Source of the DNA: Burkholderiaceae bacterium
GTDB lineage: Bacteria; Pseudomonadota; Gammaproteobacteria; Burkholderiales; Burkholderiaceae_C
Assembly: GCA_024235895.1 (NCBI GenBank)
Contig: JACKLM010000004.1
Span: 558,001-622,000 of the forward strand
Length of the DNA stretch: 64,000 nt
Direction of reading: 5' to 3'
Part shown: positions 52,300 through 61,185 of the stretch, in pieces
Numbering within the stretch: the stretch's first letter is position 1
Layout: every line of letters starts with the position of its first letter
Made by a program: the position numbers and the translations under genes
Notes under the pieces: generated by a model
What the model saw: only the letters and a program-made list of their open reading frames with translations
What the model was told of the DNA's origin: nothing
The model's database searches: none

Positions 52300-52335
52300 C
52301 GTTACCGCCGCCGTTACCGCCGCCGTTGCCGCCGC
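52300..52335 (+). repeat. Three tandem 12-bp repeats just after ppk
   Basis: Units CGTTACCGCCGC, CGTTACCGCCGC and CGTTGCCGCCGC stand head to tail, ending 4 bp from the ppk stop codon. The array is non-coding in the ppk frame. It could vary in copy number by slippage. Confidence 0.75.
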
Positions 52336-52339
52336 ATGG

Positions 52340-54409
52340 CTACCGCGCCCTCGCGCCGCCGCCGAAGCGCGCCATCAGCGACTGCTGCGCGCTCACGCCC
52401 TCGGTGGCCACGCGTGCGTAGCGGCCGTCGGCGGCCAGCGTCCAGGCTTCGCATTCGTCGCGCAGGTAGGGCACCAGGCATTCGTCGATCACGCGCTGGC
52501 GCAGCGCCGGGTCGCGCACCGGCCACGCGACCTCGATGCGGCCGAACATGTTGCGGCTCATCCAGTCGGCGCTGGACAGGTACAGCGCCTCGTCGGCGTC
52601 GGCCTCGCCCCAGCGGAAGTACAGCACCCGCGTGTGCTCGAGGAAGCGCCCGATGATCGATCGCACACGGATGTTCTCGCTCGCGCCGGGGACGCCGGGG
52701 GGCAGCATGCAAGCGCCGCGCACGACGAGGTCGATCGACGCCCCGGCCTGACTCGCGCGCGCCAGCGCGGCGATCAGCAGCGGGTCGGTCAGCGCATTGA
52801 GCTTGGCGACGATGCGCGCCGGCGCGCCGCGCGCCGCGGCGTCGGCGACGCGGTCGATGAAGCCGAGCATGCGTTTGTGCAGGTGAAACGGCGCGGCGAC
52901 GAGTTGCGCCGGGCGGCGGATCCGGGTCTGGCTCGCGATCTGGTGGAACACGCCCTCGGCATCGGCGGTCAGCGCCGCGTCGGCCGTGAAGTAGCCGACG
53001 TCGGTGTACAGGCGCGCCGTGCGCGGGTTGTAGTTGCCGGTGGACAGGTGCGCGTAGCGGCGCAGCCGCCCGCCCTCGCGGCGCGTGACGAGCAGCAGCT
53101 TGGCGTGCGTCTTCAGCCCGACGACGCCGTAGACGACCTGCGCGCCGACCGCCTCCAGCCGCTCGGCCCAGTTGATGTTGGCCTCCTCGTCGAAGCGCGC
53201 CTTGAGCTCGACGACGCACATCACCTCCTTGCCGCGGCGCGCCGCCTCGATCAGCAGGTCCATCAGCACCGACTTGGCGCCGGTGCGGTAGATCGTCTGC
53301 TTGATCGCGAGCACGTCCGGGTCCTGCACCGCCTCGCGCAGGAACTTCACCACCGGGTCGAAGCTCTCGAACGGGTGGTGCAGCAACAGGTCGCCGCGCT
53401 TGAGGCGGTCGAAGACCGAGCTGCCGCGCGGCAGCTCGCGCTCGGGCCAGGCCGGCTCGTAGGGGGCGAAGCGCAGGTGATCCGCCTGCGCCTGGTCGAT
53501 GAGCTGGTTCAGTCGCACCAGGTTGACCGGGCCGTCGACCAGGTACAACGCGTTGTCGGGCAGGCCGAACTGGTCGAGCAGCAGCCGGTACAGCTCGGGT
53601 GGGCAGGTGGCGACGACCTCGAGCCGGATCGCCTGCCCGAAGTGGCGCGTCGTCAGCCCGCTGCGCAGCGCGTGACGCAGGTTCTTGACGTCGGCATCCT
53701 CGACCTCGAGGTCGGAGTCGCGCGTGACGCGGAACTGCGAGAAATACTCGACCGTGCGGCCCGGGAACAGTTCCGCCAGGTGGGCGCGGATAACACTGGT
53801 CAGCAGCACGAAGCCCTGCCGGCCCGGGCACACGGCGTCGGGCATGCGGATCACGCGCGGCAGCACGCGCGGCACCTTGACGATCGCGATCGCCCCCTCG
53901 CGCCCGAAGGCATCCGCCCCGGTGAGCTTGGCGACGAAGTTGAGCGACTTGTTGGCGACCTGCGGGAACGGGTGCGACGGGTCCAGCGCGACCGGCACCA
54001 GCAGCGGGCGGACCTGGGCCTCGAAGAAGCGCGCCACCCACGCGCGCTGCGCCTCGTCGCGCTGCTCGTGGTTGACGATCTCGATGCCCTCGCGCTGCAG
54101 CGCCGGCATCAGGCGGCGGTTGAACAGCTCGTACTGCGACGCGATCAGCTCGTGCGCGGCGTCGGCCACCGCCTCCAGGTCCGCCGGCGAGGCATCCTTG
54201 CCGGTGCGCGCGGCCTCGACGTAGTCGGCATAGCGCACCTCGAAGAACTCGTCCAGGTTGGACGAGACGATCGTGACGTAGCGCAGCCGCTCGAGCAGCG
54301 GCACGTCGTCGCGGTCCGCCTGCGCGAGCACGCGGCGGTTGAATTCGAGGATCGAGCGCTCGCGGTTGAGCAGGCGCAGGGCGGGCGCGGTCGCGCGGGG
54401 GTCGGCCAT
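52340..54409 (-). CDS. ppk1: Polyphosphate kinase Ppk1
   Basis: Ppk1 reversibly polymerises the gamma phosphate of ATP into polyphosphate. The N-terminal domain starts RLLNRERSILEFNRRVLAQA. DPSHPFPQVANKSLNF is conserved. The two phospholipase-D-like catalytic domains include KQTIYRTGAKSVLMD, ARFDEEANINWAERLE, GLKTHAKLLLVTRREG (autophosphorylated His), YAHLSTGNYNP and PFHLHKRML. The length is 689 residues. ATG at 54409 gives a normal N-terminus. It is in a leftward ppk-sixA pair converging on ppx. Confidence 0.96.
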   Translation of the reverse strand: MADPRATAPALRLLNRERSILEFNRRVLAQADRDDVPLLERLRYVTIVSSNLDEFFEVRYADYVEAARTGKDASPADLEAVADAAHELIASQYELFNRRLMPALQREGIEIVNHEQRDEAQRAWVARFFEAQVRPLLVPVALDPSHPFPQVANKSLNFVAKLTGADAFGREGAIAIVKVPRVLPRVIRMPDAVCPGRQGFVLLTSVIRAHLAELFPGRTVEYFSQFRVTRDSDLEVEDADVKNLRHALRSGLTTRHFGQAIRLEVVATCPPELYRLLLDQFGLPDNALYLVDGPVNLVRLNQLIDQAQADHLRFAPYEPAWPERELPRGSSVFDRLKRGDLLLHHPFESFDPVVKFLREAVQDPDVLAIKQTIYRTGAKSVLMDLLIEAARRGKEVMCVVELKARFDEEANINWAERLEAVGAQVVYGVVGLKTHAKLLLVTRREGGRLRRYAHLSTGNYNPRTARLYTDVGYFTADAALTADAEGVFHQIASQTRIRRPAQLVAAPFHLHKRMLGFIDRVADAAARGAPARIVAKLNALTDPLLIAALARASQAGASIDLVVRGACMLPPGVPGASENIRVRSIIGRFLEHTRVLYFRWGEADADEALYLSSADWMSRNMFGRIEVAWPVRDPALRQRVIDECLVPYLRDECEAWTLAADGRYARVATEGVSAQQSLMARFGGGARAR

Positions 54410-54456
54410 CCGACCAGTTTACGCACCGCGTGCGACAGCCACGTGACGGCCGTGCT

Positions 54457-55401
54457 TCAGGGTTCGCGGCCGGGGCCCGACGATGGAGTCCGCTCGCACG
54501 TCGCGACCGACCTGGCCGCCCCGGCGCCGCGGCGCAGCATCATCGCATTGCCGGCCATGGCCAGCGCGCCGCCGGACAAGGTCCATAGCCCCGGCCGGTA
54601 ACCCTCGAACGCGGTCGACACCGCCAGCGCGATCACCGGCGTCATGACGCCGATGCTCGCCGCCGGCCCCGGCCCCAGCCGCTGCTGCAGCGTCAGGAAG
54701 GCGGCGAACGCGAGCACCGTGCCTGCCAGCGCCAGGTAGGCCAGCGAAAACCACCACGAAGGCGCCGTCGGCAGCCCCGGCCAGGGCAGCGTCAGCGCCG
54801 CCAGCGTGGTCGAGGTCGCCGCGCCCCAGGCCAGCCCCCACCCGAGCGCGGGCCAGAACGGCAGCCGGTTCACCGCGTTGCGGCTGGCGGCCAGCGCGCC
54901 GACCGCCGACAGCGCCACCGCCGCGACCGTGTAGGCCAGCCCGAGCGCTGCACTCGGCCGCTGGCCGACCTGCGCGATCTCGGGCGCGAAGATCAGCGCC
55001 ACGCCGCCGATGCCCAGCCCCCCGCCGGCCAGGAAGCGTCGCGACAGCGGCGTGCGCCACAGCATCCAGGCCCCGACGCCGGCCAGCAGCGGCGACGCCG
55101 AATAGCCGACCGCGACCAGCCCCGACGGCACGTGCAGCTCGGCGTGGTAGACGCACAGGTACGACAGCCCGTACATGAACATGCCCTGGAGCGCCAGCCG
55201 CGCGTGCACCGCCGGACCGAATCGCAGCCGCTCCCCGCGCCAGGCCGCCAGCGCCAGCACCGCGGCCGCAGCGAGCGTGAATCGCGCCGCCACGCCCCAG
55301 GCCGGCGCCATCGCCGCCAGCTGGTAGACGATCGCGTGCCAGGTCGTGCCCCAGACGAGCACGGCCAGGCCGAAAAGCTGCCAGGTCGCGAAGCGGTTCA
55401 T
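54457..55401 (-). CDS. EamA/DMT-family transporter
   Basis: About ten hydrophobic segments in two repeats of five identify a drug/metabolite transporter of the EamA type. Features include LVWGTTWHAIVYQLA in the first helix, YSASPLLAGVGAWML near the end of repeat one, and APSWWFSLAYLALAGTVLAF and GVMTPVIALAVSTAFEGYRP in repeat two. The length is 314 residues with a hydrophilic C-terminal tail. The substrate is unknown. It lies 47 bp upstream of ppk on the same strand, but functional linkage is not implied. Confidence 0.88.
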   Translation of the reverse strand: MNRFATWQLFGLAVLVWGTTWHAIVYQLAAMAPAWGVAARFTLAAAAVLALAAWRGERLRFGPAVHARLALQGMFMYGLSYLCVYHAELHVPSGLVAVGYSASPLLAGVGAWMLWRTPLSRRFLAGGGLGIGGVALIFAPEIAQVGQRPSAALGLAYTVAAVALSAVGALAASRNAVNRLPFWPALGWGLAWGAATSTTLAALTLPWPGLPTAPSWWFSLAYLALAGTVLAFAAFLTLQQRLGPGPAASIGVMTPVIALAVSTAFEGYRPGLWTLSGGALAMAGNAMMLRRGAGAARSVATCERTPSSGPGREP

Positions 55402-55456
55402 CGTGGGCGGGCAGCCGGGGCGGCCACGATCGGGCGCGCCGCGGCGCGCGATCGCC

Positions 55457-56308
55457 TTAGAACTTCAGCGTCGCCTGGCCGGTCTGGCCGACGCGCAGCA
55501 CGCGCTCGACGCCGTCCAGCACGATCGCATTCATCCCGAAGGTGATGCCGCCGCCCATCGCCGCGTCGGCGCGGAAGGCCGCCAGCGTGCGCCCGGGCTC
55601 GACGCCGGGCTCGCCGGTCGCGGGGTCGACGTTGGGGATGCCGCAGCGCACGCAGGGCTTGACGAGCCGGATGCGCACCGGCCCGCCGTCGGCGTCGAAG
55701 ACGATCTCGTCGACGAAATCCTCCTCGAACGCCTCCAGCCCGTCGAGGACGAGGTTGGGCCGGAAACGCTCGAGGCCGACTGGCGCGAGCCCGCCGGCGG
55801 CCAGCCTGCGGTTGAGCTCGGCCAGCGACGCGCTGGAGATCACGAGCAGCGCGAAGGCATCGGCGAACGCCGCCTGGCCCTCGGCCTCGCCGGTCCACGC
55901 GCGGTCCGAGATGCGCTTGTCGTCCGGGTCGAAGCGCGCCAGCCGGCAGCGCAGCCCGAGGAAGTCGCTGAACCACTGCGCCGCCAGGTCGCCCATGTCG
56001 TAGGCCTTGACCACATCGTCCCACACGCGCACCCGCGTCGGCGCCTCGACGGCGTCGAGCGAAAGGTGCAGCGCCAGCATCCCCGGCGCGCGCAGCACGA
56101 CGTCGTCGCGCCGCATCGTCGGGCGCACCAGCGCCATGCGCGGCCATCGACGCTGGGTCAGCATCTCGCCGTGCTCGTCGACGACCATCCAGGCGCGGTC
56201 GAACTCGAGCCCGGTCTCGACGACCAGCGCCTCGCGCGGCGCCAGCGCGGCGCAGGACTTGACGGGGTGCAGGCCGAGTCCGGCCAGCGTGACGTGCAGA
56301 TCGCTCAT
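55457..56308 (-). CDS. MOSC-domain protein (YcbX/mARC type)
   Basis: An N-terminal MOSC beta-barrel domain (LGLHPVKSCAALAPREALVV, then LEFDRAWMVVDEHGEMLTQR) is followed by the MOSC domain with LVISSASLAELNRRL, FRPNLVLDG and VKPCVRCGIPNVDPATGEPG. The Cys in KPCVRC is the expected molybdenum-cofactor ligand of YcbX and mARC proteins, which reduce N-hydroxylated compounds. The length of 283 residues lacks the C-terminal ferredoxin domain found in some relatives, so a separate electron donor is needed. It is divergent from the UbiH-type gene. Confidence 0.9.
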   Translation of the reverse strand: MSDLHVTLAGLGLHPVKSCAALAPREALVVETGLEFDRAWMVVDEHGEMLTQRRWPRMALVRPTMRRDDVVLRAPGMLALHLSLDAVEAPTRVRVWDDVVKAYDMGDLAAQWFSDFLGLRCRLARFDPDDKRISDRAWTGEAEGQAAFADAFALLVISSASLAELNRRLAAGGLAPVGLERFRPNLVLDGLEAFEEDFVDEIVFDADGGPVRIRLVKPCVRCGIPNVDPATGEPGVEPGRTLAAFRADAAMGGGITFGMNAIVLDGVERVLRVGQTGQATLKF

Positions 56309-56497
56309 CGGAGTCGGGCGGTGCCGCCGCGTCGGCGGTGTTCGCGGTTCGGGGCGGGTACGGACGGCACGCCGCCGGCGCGGTGCGTGCGGCGTCCGGG
56401 GTGCCGGGCGGCCGGGCGGCGACCCGGACGGGCGGGATTGTGCACGCGCTGGCGCTGGCTTCGCCGGCGGCGTCGCGGCGCGCGCCGCCGTGCTTCC

Positions 56498-56503
56498 TAC
56501 AAT
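56498..56503 (+). promoter_or_regulatory. -10-like box (TACAAT) before the UbiH-type gene
   Basis: TACAAT, a perfect match to a common -10 form, ends 7 nt before ATG 56511. A leaderless transcript would begin at or near the first codon. No Shine-Dalgarno sequence is present. Confidence 0.4.
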
Positions 56504-56510
56504 GGCGCAC

Positions 56511-57632
56511 ATGATGGCAGACGAGGTCTGGGTGCGCGGATCGGGCGCGGTCGCGATGGCGGCTGCGCTCGCGCTGGGCCGGCGCGGGCTGCGGGTGGCG
56601 CTGGCGATGCGAGAGCCCGCCGCCGGCCGCGCAAGCGACCTGCGCACCTACGCGCTCAACGAGGCCTCGGTCGCGCTGCTGCACACGCTGCGCGTGTGGG
56701 ACGCGCTGGCAGCCGACGCCCGCACCGAGGTGCTCGACATGCGCGTCGAGGGTGACGCGGCGGGCGCGGCGCTGGTGTTTTCGGCCTGGCGCAGCGGCAT
56801 CGAGCGGCTGGCGTGGATCGTCGACGCCGGCGAGCTGGAGGCGGCGCTGCGCGCCGCGGTGCGATTCGCGCCGCATGTGCAGGTCCGCGGGGCCGACGCT
56901 GCGCCCGGTGCCGGCGTCGCGCTGACCGTGCACGCCGAGGGCCGCGATGCGGCGAGCCGGCGCGGGCTCGGGGTCGAGATGCCGGTGCATGCCTACGGCC
57001 AGCGCGGCGTCGCGGCACGGCTGGTCGCCGATCGCCCGCATGCCGGGATGGCGCGGCAGTGGTTCCGCAGCCCCGACGTGCTCGCGCTGCTGCCCTTCGA
57101 CCGCCCGCAGCCGGGCTGCAGCTACGGCGTGGTGTGGTCGCTGCCCGACGAGCGCGCCGCGGCGCTGCTCGCGCTGCCGCCGGCGGACTTCGAGCAGGCG
57201 CTGGCCGATGCCACCGGCGGCGCTGCCGGCACGTTGCGGCTGGCCGGCGATCGCGCCGCCTGGCCGCTGGCGCTGGCGCAGGCCGATCCGGTCTGCGGTC
57301 CGGGCTGGGTGCTGCTGGGCGACGCCGCGCACCTCGTGCACCCGCTGGCCGGGCAGGGGCTCAACCTCGGGCTCGCGGACGTGGTCGCGCTCGACGAGGT
57401 GATCGCGGCGCGCGAGCCCTGGCGGCCGATCGGCGACGAGCGGCTGCTGCGCCGCTATGCGCGCCGGCGCGCCGGGCCGACGGCGGCGATGGGGCAGCTC
57501 ACCGACGGCCTGCTGCGGCTTTTTGCCGCAGACGAACCCTGGGCCAGGGAACTCCGCAACCGCGGGCTGGCTCTGGTCGATCAGTTCCCCCCGCTCAAGC
57601 GCTGGCTCGGCGCCGCGGCGCGCGGCGCCTGA
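56511..57632 (+). CDS. UbiH/COQ6-type FAD-dependent monooxygenase
   Basis: The protein resembles flavin hydroxylases of ubiquinone synthesis. The N-terminal FAD fold reads VWVRGSGAVAMAAALALGRRG. The second FAD motif is VLLGDAAHLVHPLAGQGLNL, and in between lies MPVHAYGQRGVAARL with the aromatic-hydroxylase pattern. The length of 373 residues is slightly short. Starts at 56502, 56511 and 56514 are all possible. Which ring position it hydroxylates cannot be told. It is followed by two DsbC genes, an order I believe recurs in Burkholderiales. Confidence 0.88.
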   Translation: MMADEVWVRGSGAVAMAAALALGRRGLRVALAMREPAAGRASDLRTYALNEASVALLHTLRVWDALAADARTEVLDMRVEGDAAGAALVFSAWRSGIERLAWIVDAGELEAALRAAVRFAPHVQVRGADAAPGAGVALTVHAEGRDAASRRGLGVEMPVHAYGQRGVAARLVADRPHAGMARQWFRSPDVLALLPFDRPQPGCSYGVVWSLPDERAAALLALPPADFEQALADATGGAAGTLRLAGDRAAWPLALAQADPVCGPGWVLLGDAAHLVHPLAGQGLNLGLADVVALDEVIAAREPWRPIGDERLLRRYARRRAGPTAAMGQLTDGLLRLFAADEPWARELRNRGLALVDQFPPLKRWLGAAARGA

Positions 57633-57712
57633 TCGGCGGCCGGCCCCCCCACCGCGGCGCGTGGCCGACTCGTATCCAGGCCCGGACATCGTCCCAACCC
57701 GAAAGGCTGATC

Positions 57713-58555
57713 ATGAACCCCGTCCCGCCGCCTGCCGGCCCCCACGAGTCCAGTGCCCCGGCCGTGCTGGGCGCACTCGTCCTGCTGGCCGCGCTCGCCG
57801 GTGCCGCCGTCGTCGCCTCGCGCACGGTGCCGCAGGCGGCCGACTTCGTCGTCCCGCCGGCGCACGCGGCGGCGCTGCCGTCGCCGGCGGGCGGCGGCCC
57901 CGAGGTCATCGCCGCCAACCTCGCGCAACGCCTGCCGGGTTTCCCGAAGATCGACGAGGTTCGCGCGACGCCGATCGCCGGCCTGTACGAGGTCCGCGTC
58001 GGCAGCGACGTGCTGTACGCCGACGCGCGCGCCGACCACGTCATCCAGGGCCAGATCGTCGACACGCGCACGCGCGAGAACCTGACCGAGGCCAGGCTCG
58101 AGCGGCTGAGCGCGATCGACTTTTCGGCCCTGCCGCTGGCCGACGCCTTCGTGATCAGGCAGGGCGCGGGCTCGCGCAAGCTGGTCGTCTTCGCCGACCC
58201 GAACTGCGGCTACTGCAAGCGCCTGGAGCGCGACCTGGTGGCGATCGACGACGTCACCGTCTACACCTTCCTGTACCCGATCCTCGGCCCGGACTCGCGC
58301 ACCAAGTCGCGCGATGTCTGGTGCGCCGCCGACCCCGGCAAGGTCTGGCGCGACTGGATGATCGACGGCGTCGTGCCGGCCGCGGTCGACGGCGCCTGCG
58401 ACACCGGCGCGATCGAGCGCACGCTGGCGCTCGGCCAGCGGATGCGCGTGCAGGGCACGCCGGCGCTGTTCTTCGAGGACGGCACGCGCAAGCCCGGCGC
58501 GCTGCCGCGGGCGCAGGTCGAGCAGCTGCTCGCCGCCGCGGCGGGCAAGTCGTGA
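57713..58555 (+). CDS. DsbC-family thiol:disulfide interchange protein, first copy
   Basis: DsbC isomerises wrong disulfides in the periplasm. A hydrophobic N-terminal segment (LGALVLLAALAGAAVVA) after a Pro-rich tail suggests a signal anchor. The N-terminal dimerisation domain shows PKIDEVRATPIAGLYEVRVG. The thioredoxin domain has ADPNCGYCKRLERDL with Cys165 and Cys168. WCAADP and GACDTG carry the extra structural disulfide, and VQGTPALFF has the cis-proline. The length is 280 residues. The stop overlaps the next GTG (GTGA), so both copies are translated together. Confidence 0.92.
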   Translation: MNPVPPPAGPHESSAPAVLGALVLLAALAGAAVVASRTVPQAADFVVPPAHAAALPSPAGGGPEVIAANLAQRLPGFPKIDEVRATPIAGLYEVRVGSDVLYADARADHVIQGQIVDTRTRENLTEARLERLSAIDFSALPLADAFVIRQGAGSRKLVVFADPNCGYCKRLERDLVAIDDVTVYTFLYPILGPDSRTKSRDVWCAADPGKVWRDWMIDGVVPAAVDGACDTGAIERTLALGQRMRVQGTPALFFEDGTRKPGALPRAQVEQLLAAAAGKS

Positions 58556-59346
58556 GCGCCGCCGCGTCGATGCGAGCCGCTGCGCGCGCCGGCGCCCTCG
58601 CGCTGGCTGCCGTCGCCTCGGCCGGCGCCGTCGCCGACGAGGCGGCGATCCGGCGCGCGATCGCCGAGCGGCTGCCGGACCTGCCGGCGATCGACGAGGT
58701 GCGGCCGATGCCCGCGCCCGGGCTGTTCGAGGTCCGCTTCGGCACCCAGATCCTGTACACCGACGCCCGTGGCGACCACCTGTTCCAGGGCGTCGTCATC
58801 GATACCCGCACGCGCGAGAACCTGACCGAGGCACGCGTCGAGCGGCTGACCGCGATCGATTTCGCGGCGCTGCCGCTGCGCGACGCCGTCGTGCTGAAGC
58901 AGGGGACCGGGGCGCGCAGGCTGGCCGTGTTCGAGGACCCGAACTGCGGCTACTGCAAGCGCTTCGAGCGCGACCTGCGCGGCATCACCGACCTCACGGT
59001 CTACGTCTTCCTGTATCCGATCCTGGGCCAGGATTCGAAGACCAAGTCGCGCGACATCTGGTGTGCGGCCGACCCGGCCAAGGCCTGGCGCGACTGGATG
59101 CTCGACGGCGTGGTGCCGCCGGCAGCGCCTGCGGGCTGCGACAGCGCCGCGCTGCAGCGCAACCTCGCCTTCGGCGGCAGGCACCGCGTCCAGGGCACGC
59201 CGGCGCTGGTCTTCGAGGACGGCACGCGCAAGCCCGGCGCCTTGCCGCGCACGCAGGTCGAGAAGCTGCTGGCGGCAGCGACGGCGCGCGTCGCGGACAG
59301 GCCGGCCGCGGCGGGGCCCGCGCCGGGCGAACCGGCCCCGCGCTGA
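58552..59346 (+). CDS. DsbC-family thiol:disulfide interchange protein, second copy
   Basis: This is a paralogue of the preceding gene, with a more classical cleavable signal (ARAGALALAAVASAGAVA). Dimerisation domain: PAIDEVRPMPAPGLFEVRFG. Catalytic centre: EDPNCGYCKRFERDL with Cys132 and Cys135. The structural cysteines and VQGTPALVF cis-proline loop are also kept. The two mature domains are clearly alike throughout, so the pair is a tandem duplication. The C-terminus has a Pro/Ala-rich tail absent in copy one. GTG at 58552 overlaps the upstream stop. The length is 264 residues. Confidence 0.92.
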   Translation: MSAAASMRAAARAGALALAAVASAGAVADEAAIRRAIAERLPDLPAIDEVRPMPAPGLFEVRFGTQILYTDARGDHLFQGVVIDTRTRENLTEARVERLTAIDFAALPLRDAVVLKQGTGARRLAVFEDPNCGYCKRFERDLRGITDLTVYVFLYPILGQDSKTKSRDIWCAADPAKAWRDWMLDGVVPPAAPAGCDSAALQRNLAFGGRHRVQGTPALVFEDGTRKPGALPRTQVEKLLAAATARVADRPAAAGPAPGEPAPR

Positions 59347-59358
59347 GCGCACGCAGGG

Positions 59359-59850
59359 ATGGCGCACGAGCAAACCGACGGCGGCCCCGCACACGGCGGG
59401 CCGCCCGACGTTCGACCGTCGTCGTCGCCCCCGCTTCCCCCGGGAGCGCGCCTGCTCGGACTGGCCGGGCTGATCCCGTTCGTCGCCGGCGCGCTCGCGC
59501 TGGCGCTGCTCGACGACCCCGCTCGCGGCGCCGCGGCGCGCGTGCTCGCGGGCTACGCCGCGGTCATCGTCTCCTTCCTCGGCGGCATCCACTGGGGCCT
59601 GGGCTTCGCGCGCACGAGGGCGCCGACGACGATGTTCCTGTGGGGCATCGTGCCGTCGCTGATCGCCTGGGTCGCGCTGTTGCTGCCGCCCGCGGCGGGG
59701 CTGGTGCTGATGGCGACGATGCTGGTGCTGTGCTACGGCGTCGACCGCGCGGTCTATCCGCGGCTGGGCGTTGCGCACTGGCTGCCGCTGCGGCGCACGC
59801 TCAGCGTCGTCGCGGTGCTGAGTTGCGCCGCGGGCGCCTGGTTCGCCTGA
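59359..59850 (+). CDS. DUF3429 membrane protein
   Basis: After a hydrophilic Gly/Pro-rich N-terminus of about 28 residues the protein has about five membrane helices, including LLGLAGLIPFVAGALALALL and VIVSFLGGIHWGLGFA. FLGGIHWG is the DUF3429 (TMEM69-like) signature. The length is 163 residues. The function of the family is unknown. It sits 12 bp after the second DsbC gene and 10 bp before the DUF3108 gene, so these four or five genes probably form one operon. Confidence 0.85.
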   Translation: MAHEQTDGGPAHGGPPDVRPSSSPPLPPGARLLGLAGLIPFVAGALALALLDDPARGAAARVLAGYAAVIVSFLGGIHWGLGFARTRAPTTMFLWGIVPSLIAWVALLLPPAAGLVLMATMLVLCYGVDRAVYPRLGVAHWLPLRRTLSVVAVLSCAAGAWFA

Positions 59851-59860
59851 TCGGGAGGCG

Positions 59861-61111
59861 ATGCGAATCCGCCGGCCCGCGCTGCTCGCCGGCGCGGCCG
59901 CGCTGCTGATCCACGCTGTGCTGGTGCGGGGGCTGCTCGCGATCGACGCCGCGCCGCGCTGGCGCGACGACCGACCGCCGCGGCTGCAGGCCTTGTACGT
60001 GCGAACGATCGAGCCGCAGCCGCAGGTGCTCCCCGAGCCCCCCGCGCTGCCGCGCCCGGTGGCCGAGCCGCCGGTGCTGCGCTGGCTGGACCTGCCGGCG
60101 TTGCCCGAGCTGGCTCGGCGCGACGAGGCGCTGGCCGCGCCGCTGGAGGGCATGCTGGCGCGGGCACCCGGCGACGAACCGGACGGCGCGGGTGCGGCCG
60201 GCGCCGAGCGCGACGGGGAGGGCGAGGAGGACGCCGAGGACGACGAGGACGAGGAGCGGCAGACCGGCCGCGCAGTTGGCCAGGACGGCGATGAAGGCAG
60301 TCCCGGCGACGCTGGCGACACCGCGGATGCCGCCGACCCACGGGGCCATGGACGCGGCGACGGCCACGCCCGCGGCCCCGGCGCCGTGGGCGCCCGCGCA
60401 GACGCCGACCGCTTCGAATGGCCGCCGTCGACCCGGCTGCGCTACGCCCTCGTCGGCCACTGGCGCGGCCCGCTCGAAGGGCGCGCGCAGGTCGAGTGGC
60501 TGCGCGCCGGCGATCGCTACCAGGTGCACCTGGACATCGTGATCGGCGCGCCGTTCGCGCCGCTGATCACGCGCCAGATGAGCAGCGACGGCCGCCTGGC
60601 CGCCGACGGCCTGCGCCCCGAGCGCTACGACGAGCGCACGCGCGTGCTGTGGCGTGCACCGGTTCTGCAGACCGTGCACGTCGACGGCGACCGCGTGTGG
60701 CTGGCCGGCGGGCGCGTCGTGGCGCGGCCACCGGGGCTGCAGGATGCGGTCAGCCAGTTCGTGCAGCTCGCGTGGCAGTTCACGCGCGAACCCTGGCGGC
60801 TCGCGCCGGGCCGGGTCGTGACGCTGCCGCTGGCGCTGCCGCGCCGTGTCGGCCTGTGGCACTACGACGTGCGCGACGTCGAAACGATCGACACCCCCGC
60901 CGGACCAGTGCAGGCGCTGCGGCTCGAGCCGCGCGTGCGTGCGCGCGGCGGCGCCGACCTGATCCCCGAGGTCTGGTACGCGCCGGCGCTGCAGTACCTG
61001 CCGGTGCGCATCCTGGTGCGGCACGACGACGAGAGCTATGTCGACCTGACGATCGACCGCCTGCCCGAACAGGCGGCACCTGCCGCGCCGCCGCCGCGGC
61101 TCGTCGAATAG
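59861..61111 (+). CDS. DUF3108 protein with membrane anchor and acidic linker
   Basis: The first 28 residues are a basic tip plus hydrophobic helix (LLAGAAALLIHAVLVRGLL), probably an uncleaved anchor. A Pro-rich stretch follows (VLPEPPALPRPVAEPP), then a very acidic run at residues 118-132 and a Gly/Asp/His-rich linker. The DUF3108 beta domain occupies about residues 190-405, with LVGHWRGPLEGRAQVEW, TIDTPAGPVQALRLEPR and EVWYAPALQYLPVRI. The layout is reminiscent of TonB-like periplasm-spanning proteins. The function is unknown. It is the last gene of the UbiH-DsbC-DUF3429 group. Confidence 0.85.
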   Translation: MRIRRPALLAGAAALLIHAVLVRGLLAIDAAPRWRDDRPPRLQALYVRTIEPQPQVLPEPPALPRPVAEPPVLRWLDLPALPELARRDEALAAPLEGMLARAPGDEPDGAGAAGAERDGEGEEDAEDDEDEERQTGRAVGQDGDEGSPGDAGDTADAADPRGHGRGDGHARGPGAVGARADADRFEWPPSTRLRYALVGHWRGPLEGRAQVEWLRAGDRYQVHLDIVIGAPFAPLITRQMSSDGRLAADGLRPERYDERTRVLWRAPVLQTVHVDGDRVWLAGGRVVARPPGLQDAVSQFVQLAWQFTREPWRLAPGRVVTLPLALPRRVGLWHYDVRDVETIDTPAGPVQALRLEPRVRARGGADLIPEVWYAPALQYLPVRILVRHDDESYVDLTIDRLPEQAAPAAPPPRLVE

Positions 61112-61185
61112 CATCGCGGCCATGCCCGGGGCAGCGAGACCAGCCCCGGCCCCGGCCCCGCGGCCGACCCCTTTGGAGCCCTGCC

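Noticed and set aside
52300..52335. Short tandem repeats as a possible CRISPR array
   Set aside because: The units are 12 bp, directly adjacent with no spacers, and there are no cas genes.
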